Positions 24,154-32,159 of a DNA stretch of 32,637 nt are shown here, piece by piece (positions within the stretch are counted from its first letter, which is position 1; each line of letters opens with the position of its first letter). The notes beneath the pieces are model-generated. The model saw nothing but the letters and a program-made list of their open reading frames with translations, made no database searches and had not been told where the DNA came from. The position numbers and the translations under genes are program-made. This DNA comes from JARIHD01 sp041743655 (GTDB taxonomy: Bacteria > Patescibacteriota > Saccharimonadia > Saccharimonadales > UBA4665). The stretch covers positions 1 through 32,637 of the forward strand of contig JBGTMJ010000029.1 of NCBI GenBank assembly GCA_041743655.1, given 5' to 3'.

Positions 24154-25295
24154 TCGATCACTTTATTGAGCTGGCCAAGTATATCTTTGCGCCCCTCATC
24201 GTTAATTGGTGATAGCTGCAAAATTTTATCAAAAGCAACATGGCTTCGACCACTTGGCAAAGAAAGGCCAAGAGCAAGACGTCTTACCAGATAGGTTGCC
24301 AGGCCGCCGTCAACCGCAATGGTGCCATAGAGTTGGGGCCTGCCTACAAGAGTCTGGTTGATTTGGAGCAATGAGGCGAGCGCGCGCGTAGGGATATAGC
24401 CGCTGCCCACAATTTGCATCGCATACTTTACTTTCTCCTTCTCGCCGATTTTGGTGCGCAAAACCTCCTCAGGCAAATCACCAAGTAACCCATTAAACAA
24501 CTGTAAGTCATTATCAAGGTCGTAGCGTTCAACGTCCACAAGAATGCTGTCACCAAGGCTTGTCAGCATAATCACCGGAATCTTTGCTGCTTTGGCAGCA
24601 ATGCGAAGACGTATTTTCATCTCAAAGTCATCGATCTCGTCAAATACAGCATTAAGGGGACGCTCCCCTGTAAAAAAAGTTCGTACATCGCCAGCGTGCA
24701 ATCCATTTGGCCAAGCCTCTATCTCGGCGTAAGGGTTAATTTCGTACAATTGTTGCATAGTTACATCAAGCTTAGGTTGGCCAAGCTTATGGATACCTGA
24801 GCGAAGCCGGTTCAGGTTGGCCGTTTCCAGCGTATCGAACTCGGCAAGCTTAAATCTGTTCACCCCGCTATACGCCAAACTGATAGCGATACTATTACCA
24901 ACTGACAAGCCAGTCACACCCACACGATAGCTGGATAGCTTCTGCTGTTCTTCTATTGTGATCAATAGCTGGTTACGATTCGTCCGCAGACGGTGGTACG
25001 ACTCACTGTTAACCGTATGAATCAGTGAGCCAGACCATGGAAAATACAGCCAGTTACCTTTTAGGTCAGGTTCTGCGCCGCTCTGTTCATCAATAAATGC
25101 TTCCTTAACTGCTTGGTAATCTGAAGTCATTCTCAACTCAGGATGATTAATATCAAATAGTTCCCCAAGTTGCATGACAAAAATATCGACAATATGCCAT
25201 ATTGGGTTCTTTTTCAGTTTTGCCAGGTCGTCAGTGGTATAGTTATTTTGATAAAGGCAGATGGGTTTAGGCAATCCGCTCATTTTTGTACCCAT
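24150..25295 (-). CDS. E1/ThiF-like adenylating protein without thioester cysteine
   Basis: A 381-residue protein with an E1-superfamily Rossmann domain: nucleotide loop GVTGLSVGNS at 126-135, EFDTLE at 152-157, NLNR with the Arg at 163, and K175. About 115 residues precede it and about 150 follow. The only cysteine is C13, far from the usual thioester position, and there are no zinc-binding CxxC pairs. It may therefore adenylate a carboxyl group without passing it to a cysteine, as MccB-type members do. E1-like domains linked to nitroreductases are known, for example the MoeY-type proteins of mycobacteria. The first ATG (25295) is preferred because AGGTG lies 10 nt upstream; an ATG at 25283 overlapping the previous stop is possible. 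Confidence 0.82.
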   Translation of the reverse strand: MGTKMSGLPKPICLYQNNYTTDDLAKLKKNPIWHIVDIFVMQLGELFDINHPELRMTSDYQAVKEAFIDEQSGAEPDLKGNWLYFPWSGSLIHTVNSESYHRLRTNRNQLLITIEEQQKLSSYRVGVTGLSVGNSIAISLAYSGVNRFKLAEFDTLETANLNRLRSGIHKLGQPKLDVTMQQLYEINPYAEIEAWPNGLHAGDVRTFFTGERPLNAVFDEIDDFEMKIRLRIAAKAAKIPVIMLTSLGDSILVDVERYDLDNDLQLFNGLLGDLPEEVLRTKIGEKEKVKYAMQIVGSGYIPTRALASLLQINQTLVGRPQLYGTIAVDGGLATYLVRRLALGLSLPSGRSHVAFDKILQLSPINDEGRKDILGQLNKVIE

Positions 25296-26800
25296 TTCTG
25301 TTTGGCACCTACTCTAAAGTGCGTGGGATCTTCATAAGGCCAGAGATGAATAACAGGTTTTACGACATCACCAACAACTTTGGCCGTTTCACGATACTCT
25401 GATACCTCCTCGCCCAGCCGTTGATGCAAGAGAGACTGGAATAACAACTCTGTCTTTTTGCTCGGTGTCAATCCGTGCTTTAACTCTATATGAATATGCA
25501 TCTTTTGCCTGCCTGCTTCATCATAATCAACAAGCATAGTGAACTTGCCGGTGGCCAAGCTTGTGATCTTGCTCTCCTGCAAAGCCCTTCTGATAGAATC
25601 CGGATAGATTAAGAATGCGTAGTAACTGACGCTAAAATCGTTTCTCTCATATACATATAAGAATGGGAGGTTCCATAAAGTATCGGCTATCTGAGCGTTT
25701 TGAGCCTCCTTTTGCACATTAAAGTCTTGAGATTTCCGCAGTTGTTCGTGTACGGTGCTCCGCTTGAGTACACCACCATAATCTTTTAAATCATATCTGA
25801 CGAGCGGCAAGCCACTGTACGCTGTACAAAATAGGTTGTTGTCTCGTGCCTCAAAATAGAATAGTTCTGGGTTGTACTGGGCAAAGGTAGGCTGCTTTAT
25901 CCTTTCCGGGAACAGGGCATCTAGTGCATTCTGTCGAACCAAACGACGTCTTATCATAACTGATTCAGGCGTTTCATGGGCCATAGTGCCTAAATCAACA
26001 GTCCCATAGTGGTTTAAAGTAGACCTAAGCTCATTCCGCGGCCTGATCGTACTAAAAATATAGTCACGGAACTGTTCAGTAAATGCTTCGGCAGAAAACA
26101 CAAAACCGATGTCATACGCAGCCCAAGCAACGCCTTGCCTCACACCGTCATCAAGGATATCTTTCAAAAAAGGAGCATAGGCACCAATAATAATTTGGTC
26201 AAAACTGCCCCCCAGCTGCTGAACAGCACTAATAACTTCCTGCTTGTGTACCCCTGGTGTAATAATACTCAAGTTATATTTACTGTTTTCGGCTACAATT
26301 TTGAGTGCTTCATATGTAAACAACCCTCCAATCCATGCACCCATAGGGAATGCCACGATATATAATGTACTCTTCGACTGGATCTCAAAATTGCTCCGCA
26401 GATATAAATCGGCAGAAATCGCGTATTGCCAGTCTTGTGAGTACTCCCGCGGGAAATAATAGGGCTGGCCGGTTGAGCCGGAAGTAGTAGAAATGACCCA
26501 TTGCTTGTGTGCAAACTCTCCGTCCCAGCACAGCATTTCTTTTGGATATTTGCGGAGATAGTTGTCTTTGTCTATTGCTGGGATTAATGCAAAATCTTTT
26601 ATTGAGTGTACGTTCCGGGCAGAGAATTTGTGAGCTTTTAGGAAATCTTTGTAGGCAGGTACTCGTTCAGCCATTTCATGAAATAAGTGCAATACCCGCT
26701 TCTCGCCTCTGCGCATCCATTGATCTTCGTTCTGTGTTTGCAAGCGCGAACTCAGGAGCTCTGCATTTCGATATCCACGCGGCAATAGTAACTTGCTCAT
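25280..26800 (-). CDS. PaaK/CapK-like adenylate-forming enzyme
   Basis: A 506-residue protein of the phenylacetate-CoA ligase/CapK branch of the adenylate-forming superfamily. Visible core motifs are TSGSTGQP at 106-113 (phosphate loop), HYGTVDLG followed by MAHE (the A5-type aromatic/acidic motif), and LVRYDLKDYGG (A7-type). The later hinge motif is weak (YERNDFSVSYYAF) and the C-terminus carries several Lys in GAKQKWVQK. Such enzymes activate a carboxylic acid as an acyl-adenylate and then make a thioester or amide. It lies between the aminotransferase and the E1-like gene, whose start it overlaps by 16 nt. The acid is unknown; an aryl or amino acid is plausible given the aminotransferase. 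Confidence 0.85.
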   Translation of the reverse strand: MSKLLLPRGYRNAELLSSRLQTQNEDQWMRRGEKRVLHLFHEMAERVPAYKDFLKAHKFSARNVHSIKDFALIPAIDKDNYLRKYPKEMLCWDGEFAHKQWVISTTSGSTGQPYYFPREYSQDWQYAISADLYLRSNFEIQSKSTLYIVAFPMGAWIGGLFTYEALKIVAENSKYNLSIITPGVHKQEVISAVQQLGGSFDQIIIGAYAPFLKDILDDGVRQGVAWAAYDIGFVFSAEAFTEQFRDYIFSTIRPRNELRSTLNHYGTVDLGTMAHETPESVMIRRRLVRQNALDALFPERIKQPTFAQYNPELFYFEARDNNLFCTAYSGLPLVRYDLKDYGGVLKRSTVHEQLRKSQDFNVQKEAQNAQIADTLWNLPFLYVYERNDFSVSYYAFLIYPDSIRRALQESKITSLATGKFTMLVDYDEAGRQKMHIHIELKHGLTPSKKTELLFQSLLHQRLGEEVSEYRETAKVVGDVVKPVIHLWPYEDPTHFRVGAKQKWVQK

Positions 26801-26821
26801 AAGCTTTGAGTTTCTATCAGC

Positions 26822-26830
26822 ATTGTATCA
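26822..26830 (-). promoter_or_regulatory. Possible internal promoter before the CapK-like gene
   Basis: On the minus strand an extended -10 element TGaTACAAT lies in the 63-bp gap between the aminotransferase and the CapK-like gene. No good -35 box is seen. It could allow the last four genes to be expressed without the aminotransferase. Confidence 0.4.
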
Positions 26831-26863
26831 CATCGGGCTTGCTAAGGCAGGGCAGGCAAAGGC

Positions 26864-28006
26864 TCATTGTTTGTCAATTCCAAAGGGAGATGCGATCTTC
26901 TTGGTGAGCTCTCCCAAGATTTCAGCACCACGCTGCAACGTTTGCAAGTCAGCACCATAAGAAATGCGTACATATCCCTGCAAGCGAGAGAATGCTCTGC
27001 CTGGCACTAAGATAAGATTATGCTCAGTCGCCCGTTCAACAAACTCGGTGTCGGTTAGGCCAGCAGGAGCCTTAATAAAGGCGTAAAAAGCCCCTTGCAT
27101 ACCGTGGATGTCATAACCCATCTGTCTGAGCTCGGTAGCCAGAAAGTCTCTCTTTGTCCGATATTTGTCTGTAATAGCAGGGCGATGTTGCAGCGCAGCC
27201 AAAGCGGCGTGCTGAGCAATGGACGAAGACGACATCACTACATATTGCAGCAGATCAGTCACAGCTTCAATAAATTCTGTCGGGCCAGCAATATAGCCAA
27301 CTCGCCAACCCGTCATCCCAAACTCCTTAGAGAAACCATTCATAGTAATGGTATTGGGATAAATGCTACCGACACTGAAATGTTTTGAATCGTACACGAA
27401 ATGTTCGTATATCTCATCGGATATGATTGTAAGGTCGTGTGCTTCAGCGATGGCAGCTATCTTACGTAGCGTAGCTTCCGGGTAGACGGCACCGGTTGGG
27501 TTATTAGGCGAATTGACTACGATAGCCCTGGTCCGATTAGTAATACTTGCTTCAATTGCAGCTAAATCCGGTTGAAATGTAGGCAAGGTTGGTGCATATA
27601 CCACATGCGCGCCCACCATACTGGCTAAATGGGGATATGGAGGGTAGTATGGGTCGAATACGATAACTTCGTCGCCAGGATCAAGTAGTGTCAAATATAC
27701 CAATAGCTGGCCCGTAGTAAGACCTGGAACGATCGCTACATTATTAGTCGAGCAAGAAATGCCATTTTCTACAGTAAGCTTCTCTGCAAGTGCACTCCTG
27801 AGCTCTGGCAAGCCGGAGGCCGGAGTATATACAGTCTTATCTTCTTGGATAGCCCGAATGCCGGCAGCTTTGATATGCTCAGGCGATAACTCCTCGGGCA
27901 CACCGATGCTTAGGTCAATAGGATTAGTCAGCTCAAGCTGCTTTTTAACCGCGTTGCGAAAATCTCCGCTATCAAAATATTGAAGGCGTTGGGCAATATG
28001 CATCAT
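26864..28006 (-). CDS. PLP-dependent class I/II aminotransferase
   Basis: A 380-residue fold-type I aminotransferase of the aspartate-aminotransferase-like group. Motifs include PGLTTGQLLVYLTLLDPGDEV, VNSPNNPTGAVYP, ISDEIYEHFVYD, the PLP-binding K227 in NGFSKEFGMTGWRVGY, and the C-terminal YVRISYGAD whose Arg binds the substrate carboxylate. A Shine-Dalgarno AGAGGAA lies just before the tandem ATG ATG start. The protein may swap an amino group between an amino acid and a keto acid. It is the first gene of the run leading to the CapK-like, E1-like and nitroreductase-hydrolase enzymes and the kinase, so it may supply or consume their amino or keto acid. A housekeeping role cannot be excluded. 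Confidence 0.9.
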   Translation of the reverse strand: MMHIAQRLQYFDSGDFRNAVKKQLELTNPIDLSIGVPEELSPEHIKAAGIRAIQEDKTVYTPASGLPELRSALAEKLTVENGISCSTNNVAIVPGLTTGQLLVYLTLLDPGDEVIVFDPYYPPYPHLASMVGAHVVYAPTLPTFQPDLAAIEASITNRTRAIVVNSPNNPTGAVYPEATLRKIAAIAEAHDLTIISDEIYEHFVYDSKHFSVGSIYPNTITMNGFSKEFGMTGWRVGYIAGPTEFIEAVTDLLQYVVMSSSSIAQHAALAALQHRPAITDKYRTKRDFLATELRQMGYDIHGMQGAFYAFIKAPAGLTDTEFVERATEHNLILVPGRAFSRLQGYVRISYGADLQTLQRGAEILGELTKKIASPFGIDKQ

Positions 28007-28059
28007 ACGATTCCTCTATTAATGATCTTCCTACGATTGACCTATTTATAAAAAAGCAC

Positions 28060-28094
28060 CACCTACTACTTATGGCGTTCTTCTGCACCTACTA
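28060..28094 (-). repeat. Direct repeat in the aminotransferase leader
   Basis: CACCTACTA on the plus strand occurs at 28060-28068 and 28086-28094, 26 bp apart, within the predicted untranslated leader of the aminotransferase mRNA (TAGTAGGTG on that strand). It could be a regulator binding site or an RNA element, or chance. Confidence 0.35.
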
Positions 28095-28108
28095 ATGCGC
28101 GCTATTGA

Positions 28109-28138
28109 ATAATAGTCTTAGGGACTGTGTAGCGTCAA
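28109..28138 (-). promoter_or_regulatory. Promoter of the aminotransferase-to-kinase operon
   Basis: On the minus strand TTGACG (28138-28133) and TATTAT (28114-28109) lie 18 bp apart. The predicted leader is about 95 nt. The -35 box sits in TTGACGC, a motif mirrored in the divergent promoter as ATGACGC. Confidence 0.7.
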
Positions 28139-28181
28139 GCAATCTGTTATTAAGTTTTATATTAGTACAAATTTAGTTGTA

Positions 28182-28211
28182 ATGACGCATTATTTTTATA
28201 AGTGGTAAACT
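28182..28211 (+). promoter_or_regulatory. Promoter of the receiver gene, back to back with the operon promoter
   Basis: ATGACG (28182-28187) and the extended -10 element TGgTAAACT (28203-28211) have an 18-bp spacer. The two divergent -35 boxes are about 45 bp apart, so one DNA-bound regulator could touch both. A Shine-Dalgarno GAGAGGT lies at 28224-28230. Confidence 0.55.
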
Positions 28212-28233
28212 GGTAGAGTTAAAGAGAGGTAAT

Positions 28234-28605
28234 ATGAGCACCAAAATCGCAATTATTGAAGATGACCAGGCCATCTCGCAAATGTATCGCATCAAGTTTG
28301 AAGCAGAAGGCTACAACGTCGAGACTGCTGAGAATGGCAAACTAGGGCTTGAGCTCTTAGAAAAGATGCGCCCCAACATTGTACTCCTGGATCTCATGAT
28401 GCCCATTATGACTGGTGAAGAAACGCTTACAAAATTGCGCACCACCGACTGGGGTAAAGACATTAAAGTTATCGTCCTCACTAATAAGGGTGAACAGGAA
28501 ATACCGCCACAGGTTAAAGCGCTAGGTGTCACCGCTATGATTCTTAAGGCCGCTATGACCCCCCGGCAAGTTGCTGAGTTAGTAAAATCTAAACTGGCCG
28601 AATAA
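28234..28605 (+). CDS. Stand-alone response-regulator receiver (CheY-like)
   Basis: A 123-residue receiver domain with no output domain. The acidic pocket is EDD near residue 9, the phospho-acceptor is D53 in VLLDLMMP, the switch Thr is in VLTNKG, and the conserved Lys is in MILKAA. It would take a phosphate from a histidine kinase and act by protein contact. It is transcribed divergently from the operon that ends in the 7TM-GAF kinase, and their promoters share one intergenic region, so that kinase is the nearest candidate partner; the MASE1 kinase at 11098 is another. It is followed 26 bp later by murD, which has its own promoter. Confidence 0.92.
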   Translation: MSTKIAIIEDDQAISQMYRIKFEAEGYNVETAENGKLGLELLEKMRPNIVLLDLMMPIMTGEETLTKLRTTDWGKDIKVIVLTNKGEQEIPPQVKALGVTAMILKAAMTPRQVAELVKSKLAE

Positions 28606-28616
28606 TCCGGCAAGAC

Positions 28617-28625
28617 TGTTAGAAT
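28617..28625 (+). promoter_or_regulatory. Extended -10 promoter of murD (leaderless)
   Basis: TGtTAGAAT ends 6 nt before the murD ATG at 28632. Transcription would start at or beside the start codon. No Shine-Dalgarno sequence is present, which supports leaderless translation. Confidence 0.6.
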
Positions 28626-28631
28626 AAAATT

Positions 28632-29933
28632 ATGAAGGTTGCAATTGTCGGCTATGAGACCGAAGGTAAACTGAGTTATACATACTGGCAAACCAAAGGT
28701 GCAGACATTACTATCTGCGACCAAGACGCAGACAAAGAGGTGCCGCCTGGCGTAGCCTCACAACTAGGTCAAAACTATTTACAGAACTTAAGTAGCTTTG
28801 ACCTTATTGTCCGTACAGCAGGGATCAACCCTGGCATTATTATTGCTGCTAACCCTGGCGTTGAAAGCAAGATTACAACAGCGGTGAATGAATTCTTACA
28901 GGTCTGTCCTACCAAAAACGTTATTGGCATTACCGGCACTAAAGGCAAAGGTACTACTTCGACACTGGTTGTTAAGATGCTTGAAGCAATTGGTAAAAGA
29001 GTCTTCCTAGGCGGCAATATCGGCACTCCCCCTTTTGCATTCCTGGACCAGGTTACCCCTGATAGCTGGGTAGTTTTAGAACTATCAAGCTATCAACTTT
29101 ACGACCTCAAGCACAGCCCGCATATTGCTGTTTGCCTCATGGTAGTACCCGACCACCTGAATTGGCACAATGATATGGAGGATTACATTTGGTCAAAAGC
29201 CCAGCTTTTTGCACACCAGGATCCCAACGATATCGCGATTTACTATGCAAAGAACGAAACTTCCCGCCGCATTGCCAACACAAGTCCTGGTACCAAAATC
29301 AGCTATTACGCCGAACCTGGTGCACATATTGCTGATAACCATATTGTTATAGATAACCAACAAATATGTGCGGTTAGTGAGCTGCAGCTCCTTGGCCGAC
29401 ATAACTGGCAAAACGTCTGTGCGTCAGTCACTGCAGTATGGCAGGTCAGCCAAGACGTAGCTGCGATACGGTCGGTAGTTACCAGTTTTATGGGTCTTCC
29501 GCACCGCCTGGAGTTAATCCGCGAACTCGATGGTGTACGTTATTATAATGACTCGTTTGCCAGCGTAACCGATGCCACAAAAGCCGCAGTCGAAGCAATA
29601 CATGGAAAAAAGATACTGATCATAGGTGGGTACGATCGTATGCTGCCCATAGCGAGCTTTACGACGTTTTTGAAAGAGCAACAGGCAACGCTATCCGGTA
29701 TCTTGCTCATTGGTCAAAGCGCAGAACGTTTGGCTGCAGAGTTCGATACCGCTGGTGTGCAGGGATATCATCTCAGTCATGCAAGCAACATGAAGGAAAT
29801 TGTGAGTGAAGCTGTAAAGCTGGCCAGACCAGGCGATGCAATTGTCTTATCACCAGGTTTTTCCAGCTTTGATATGTTCAAGAACTTCGAGGAGCGGGGC
29901 ATGCTATTTAAACAAGAAGTTGCTGCATTATGA
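28632..29933 (+). CDS. murD: UDP-N-acetylmuramoyl-L-alanine:glutamate ligase (MurD/MurD2)
   Basis: This cytoplasmic ATP-dependent ligase adds glutamate to UDP-MurNAc-L-Ala in peptidoglycan synthesis. The 433 residues show the Mur-ligase set: ATP loop GTKGKGTT at 102-109, LELSSYQL, DHLNWHND, LPHRLE, NDSFASVTDATKAA and the C-terminal LSPGFSSFDMFKNFEERG, which is the MurD signature with GFS in place of the usual ACA. It overlaps the next gene by 4 nt (ATGA). That gene encodes a MurL-type epimerase, so this ligase may work like Xanthomonas MurD2 and attach L-Glu, to be epimerised afterwards. Sequence alone does not show whether L- or D-Glu is used. Confidence 0.92.
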   Translation: MKVAIVGYETEGKLSYTYWQTKGADITICDQDADKEVPPGVASQLGQNYLQNLSSFDLIVRTAGINPGIIIAANPGVESKITTAVNEFLQVCPTKNVIGITGTKGKGTTSTLVVKMLEAIGKRVFLGGNIGTPPFAFLDQVTPDSWVVLELSSYQLYDLKHSPHIAVCLMVVPDHLNWHNDMEDYIWSKAQLFAHQDPNDIAIYYAKNETSRRIANTSPGTKISYYAEPGAHIADNHIVIDNQQICAVSELQLLGRHNWQNVCASVTAVWQVSQDVAAIRSVVTSFMGLPHRLELIRELDGVRYYNDSFASVTDATKAAVEAIHGKKILIIGGYDRMLPIASFTTFLKEQQATLSGILLIGQSAERLAAEFDTAGVQGYHLSHASNMKEIVSEAVKLARPGDAIVLSPGFSSFDMFKNFEERGMLFKQEVAAL

Positions 29934-31243
29934 GCAAATACCAGCAGTTTATCTTTGACACATACGTTTTTGATAAAGCCAAGAAACAGCTTGACCTGTG
30001 CTACAGCTTGGACGACCAACTGAACTTTACAGAAAGCTACCACTTTGATTTCGACTTTGCAGATTATGACGAGGCTGTGTTGGACCGCGCCATTCAAACG
30101 CTCTTCTTTATGGCTGGTGTATCATACTACAAAACATATTTGCCGCCCCAGATTGCTGTGCGCCAGGGAACCATAGATACTCTCATGGCTCAGTTCCTGG
30201 GAAAGACATACCAACGTGGTTTAGGAGAGTTCTTTTACGTCAATAGCCTCGACTCAAACACTCAAATCGCGTTTCCTGCCACGATGCAAGCCATGCAACC
30301 AGTTACTCACAAAGGAGCAGGCCAATTAGTCGGATTAGGAGGCGGTAAAGATTCTTTGGTCACTATAGAGTTGTTGCGTCCTGGAACGAGTGACCTGGCA
30401 ACATGGAGTGCTGGCCACCGCCCACAACTCACCCCTCTCGTAGAGCGTATTGGGCTCCCTCACTTTTGGGTAGAACGCACCTGGGATCGTAAGCTCTTAG
30501 AAGTAAACCAGCAAGATGCCTACAACGGCCATGTGCCTATTTCGGGCGTGTTAGGTTGTGTTGGTATCGTAACAGCAGTGCTGGCCGGCAAGCGTGACAT
30601 CGTTGTCTCTAACGAGCAGTCGGCAAATGAACCTACTATGGGCTACCAAGGTGTAAACATTAACCATCAGTATTCTAAGTCCCAGGAATTTGAGCGCGAT
30701 TTTCAGGCACTCCTCTCTCATCAATTTGGCGATTCACTGCGTTATTATTCTTTGCTACGTCCATTCAGCGAATTAAGGATTGCCGAGCTGTTTGCTGGCT
30801 TGGCTTTCGAAAAATACAAAGACGTCTTCAGCTCCTGCAATCGTGCCTTCACCCATACCAGTGACCGCATGTCATGGTGCGGGGAGTGCCCAAAATGTGC
30901 CTTTACGTTCCTCATCCTCACGCCGTTTGTCGCACAACCGGCACTGGAAGTGACATGGAATAAGAATCTGCTACTGGATGCAACGCTAGAGCCAACATAT
31001 CGTCAGTTACTCGGCATAGAAGGCGACAAACCATTGGAGTGTGTAGGTGAGATTCGGGAATCCCGATTTGCTATGCGCTTGAGCCAAGAACAATATCCAA
31101 CGCTAAAAGACAAGTATGTATTCGACTTGCCACCAGACTATAATTTCCGAAAGCTCAGCAGCCATGAATTACCTGATGACATATACCAGGTATTTACAAA
31201 AGTACTTGCTAAGCTTCAGCCACAGCCCGGGCAGCACGAATAA
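29930..31243 (+). CDS. murL: UDP-MurNAc-L-Ala-L-Glu epimerase (MurL)
   Basis: MurL converts the L-Glu of UDP-MurNAc-L-Ala-L-Glu to D-Glu in an ATP-dependent way, giving the normal peptidoglycan precursor without a glutamate racemase. The 437 residues fit the family. Features seen are MAGVSYYKTYLPP, a phosphate-loop-like GLGGGKDS at 135-142, NGHVPISG, VVSNEQSANEP, NINHQYSKSQEFE, and a CxxCxxC cluster (C317, C320, C323) in SWCGECPKCAF. Translation is coupled to murD by a 4-nt overlap, which matches the known functional pairing of MurD2 and MurL. Its 3' end overlaps the convergent folD by 35 bp. Recognition is from recalled family motifs, so I keep some caution. Confidence 0.85.
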   Translation: MSKYQQFIFDTYVFDKAKKQLDLCYSLDDQLNFTESYHFDFDFADYDEAVLDRAIQTLFFMAGVSYYKTYLPPQIAVRQGTIDTLMAQFLGKTYQRGLGEFFYVNSLDSNTQIAFPATMQAMQPVTHKGAGQLVGLGGGKDSLVTIELLRPGTSDLATWSAGHRPQLTPLVERIGLPHFWVERTWDRKLLEVNQQDAYNGHVPISGVLGCVGIVTAVLAGKRDIVVSNEQSANEPTMGYQGVNINHQYSKSQEFERDFQALLSHQFGDSLRYYSLLRPFSELRIAELFAGLAFEKYKDVFSSCNRAFTHTSDRMSWCGECPKCAFTFLILTPFVAQPALEVTWNKNLLLDATLEPTYRQLLGIEGDKPLECVGEIRESRFAMRLSQEQYPTLKDKYVFDLPPDYNFRKLSSHELPDDIYQVFTKVLAKLQPQPGQHE

Positions 31244-32012
31244 CATTGTCGAACAGTGCGCATACGGTTAAGGGGCCAACGCCGCCCTTCCTTGGTGTTA
31301 ACGTCAGGTCTTCACGTTCGTATACTTCGTCAGCTACATCACCGACTGTCTTTCCGCCTTCACTGGCCACCCCGGCATCAACTACGACAGCACCGCGTTT
31401 TATCATATCTGAAGTTATCAGTGCCGGCTTTCCGGTAGCCGTAATAATGACGTCTGCCTCTGATACCGTAGCCTTAAGGTCTTTTGTCTTGCGGTCAGCC
31501 ACCGATACATCAACTTCGGATGCCTTAAACATACGCTCTAGTGGAGCACCCACCAATCTCCCCCGCCCTACCAGTAATACTTTTTTGCCTTGCAGGTCAA
31601 TATTGTAACCAGCGAGCAACCATAAGATAGCCAAAGGTGTCGCAGGGTCAAGCGTTGCATTCTTACCGAGCGCATCAACGTCTTTGGCAGGCGCAACCAG
31701 GTTTACCAGCTCTTCAGTTTCATCTGGTCTTTCCAACGGCAGTTGGATGATAATACCATGTACGCTAGGGTCATCGTTAAGCGTCTTGATGGTACTAGGT
31801 AGGTCATCCTGTTTGATTCTATGTATGTCTACATCAACAAGAATATCCGCGCCATAAGCTTTCTTAACACCTACATATACATTGGTGACCGGATGATCAA
31901 TAGCCGCCACGATAGCAAGCTTCGGTTGTATGCCCCACGCCTGCCGGAGGGCACGAACTTCGTGAGCTTGGCGCTCTTTGATAAATCCTGCCAATTCCTG
32001 ACCGTTTAGCAT
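31209..32012 (-). CDS. folD: Methylenetetrahydrofolate dehydrogenase/cyclohydrolase
   Basis: Interconverts 5,10-methylene- and 10-formyl-tetrahydrofolate with a dinucleotide cofactor, supplying one-carbon units. Visible are the active-site YVGVKK (Y46, K50), IIIQLPLERP, KDVDALG, the cofactor loop GRGRLVGAP, ITATGKP, GAVVVDAGV and TPRKGGVGPLT. I start it at the ATG at 32012 (267 residues) and not at 32060: the shorter form begins MLNGQELA as is usual for FolD, and an extended -10 element lies just upstream. Some family positions vary (QLPLERP for QLPLP, TPRKGGVG for TPVPGGVG). The last 35 bp overlap the end of murL on the other strand. Confidence 0.93.
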   Translation of the reverse strand: MLNGQELAGFIKERQAHEVRALRQAWGIQPKLAIVAAIDHPVTNVYVGVKKAYGADILVDVDIHRIKQDDLPSTIKTLNDDPSVHGIIIQLPLERPDETEELVNLVAPAKDVDALGKNATLDPATPLAILWLLAGYNIDLQGKKVLLVGRGRLVGAPLERMFKASEVDVSVADRKTKDLKATVSEADVIITATGKPALITSDMIKRGAVVVDAGVASEGGKTVGDVADEVYEREDLTLTPRKGGVGPLTVCALFDNVIRAARAVAEA

Positions 32013-32024
32013 CTTCACGGGATT

Positions 32025-32033
32025 ATTGTAACA
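32025..32033 (-). promoter_or_regulatory. Extended -10 promoter of folD (near-leaderless)
   Basis: On the minus strand TGtTACAAT ends 12 nt before the ATG at 32012, giving a leader of about 5 nt and no room for a Shine-Dalgarno sequence. It also argues against the longer open frame to 32060. Confidence 0.5.
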
Positions 32034-32115
32034 GATTACACGTGCTACGGCTGCTTGCATCTACAGGTTACACTGCAATTACCTTGGAAATCAGTCTTGG
32101 TTTGAGCCCAGAGCC

Positions 32116-32144
32116 TTGCAGGAACAGGGGTAATGTGCTATATT
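32116..32144 (+). promoter_or_regulatory. Promoter of tRNA-Lys
   Basis: TTGCAG (32116-32121) and TATATT (32139-32144) lie 17 bp apart, and the -10 box is extended by TGC. Transcription would start about 9 nt before the tRNA. Confidence 0.65.
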
Positions 32145-32159
32145 TCATACGTTCAATAC

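Noticed and set aside
22270..28006. Azole-modified peptide (TOMM) gene cluster
   Set aside because: An E1-like protein and a nitroreductase are present, but there is no YcaO protein and no precursor-peptide frame in the operon or its leader.
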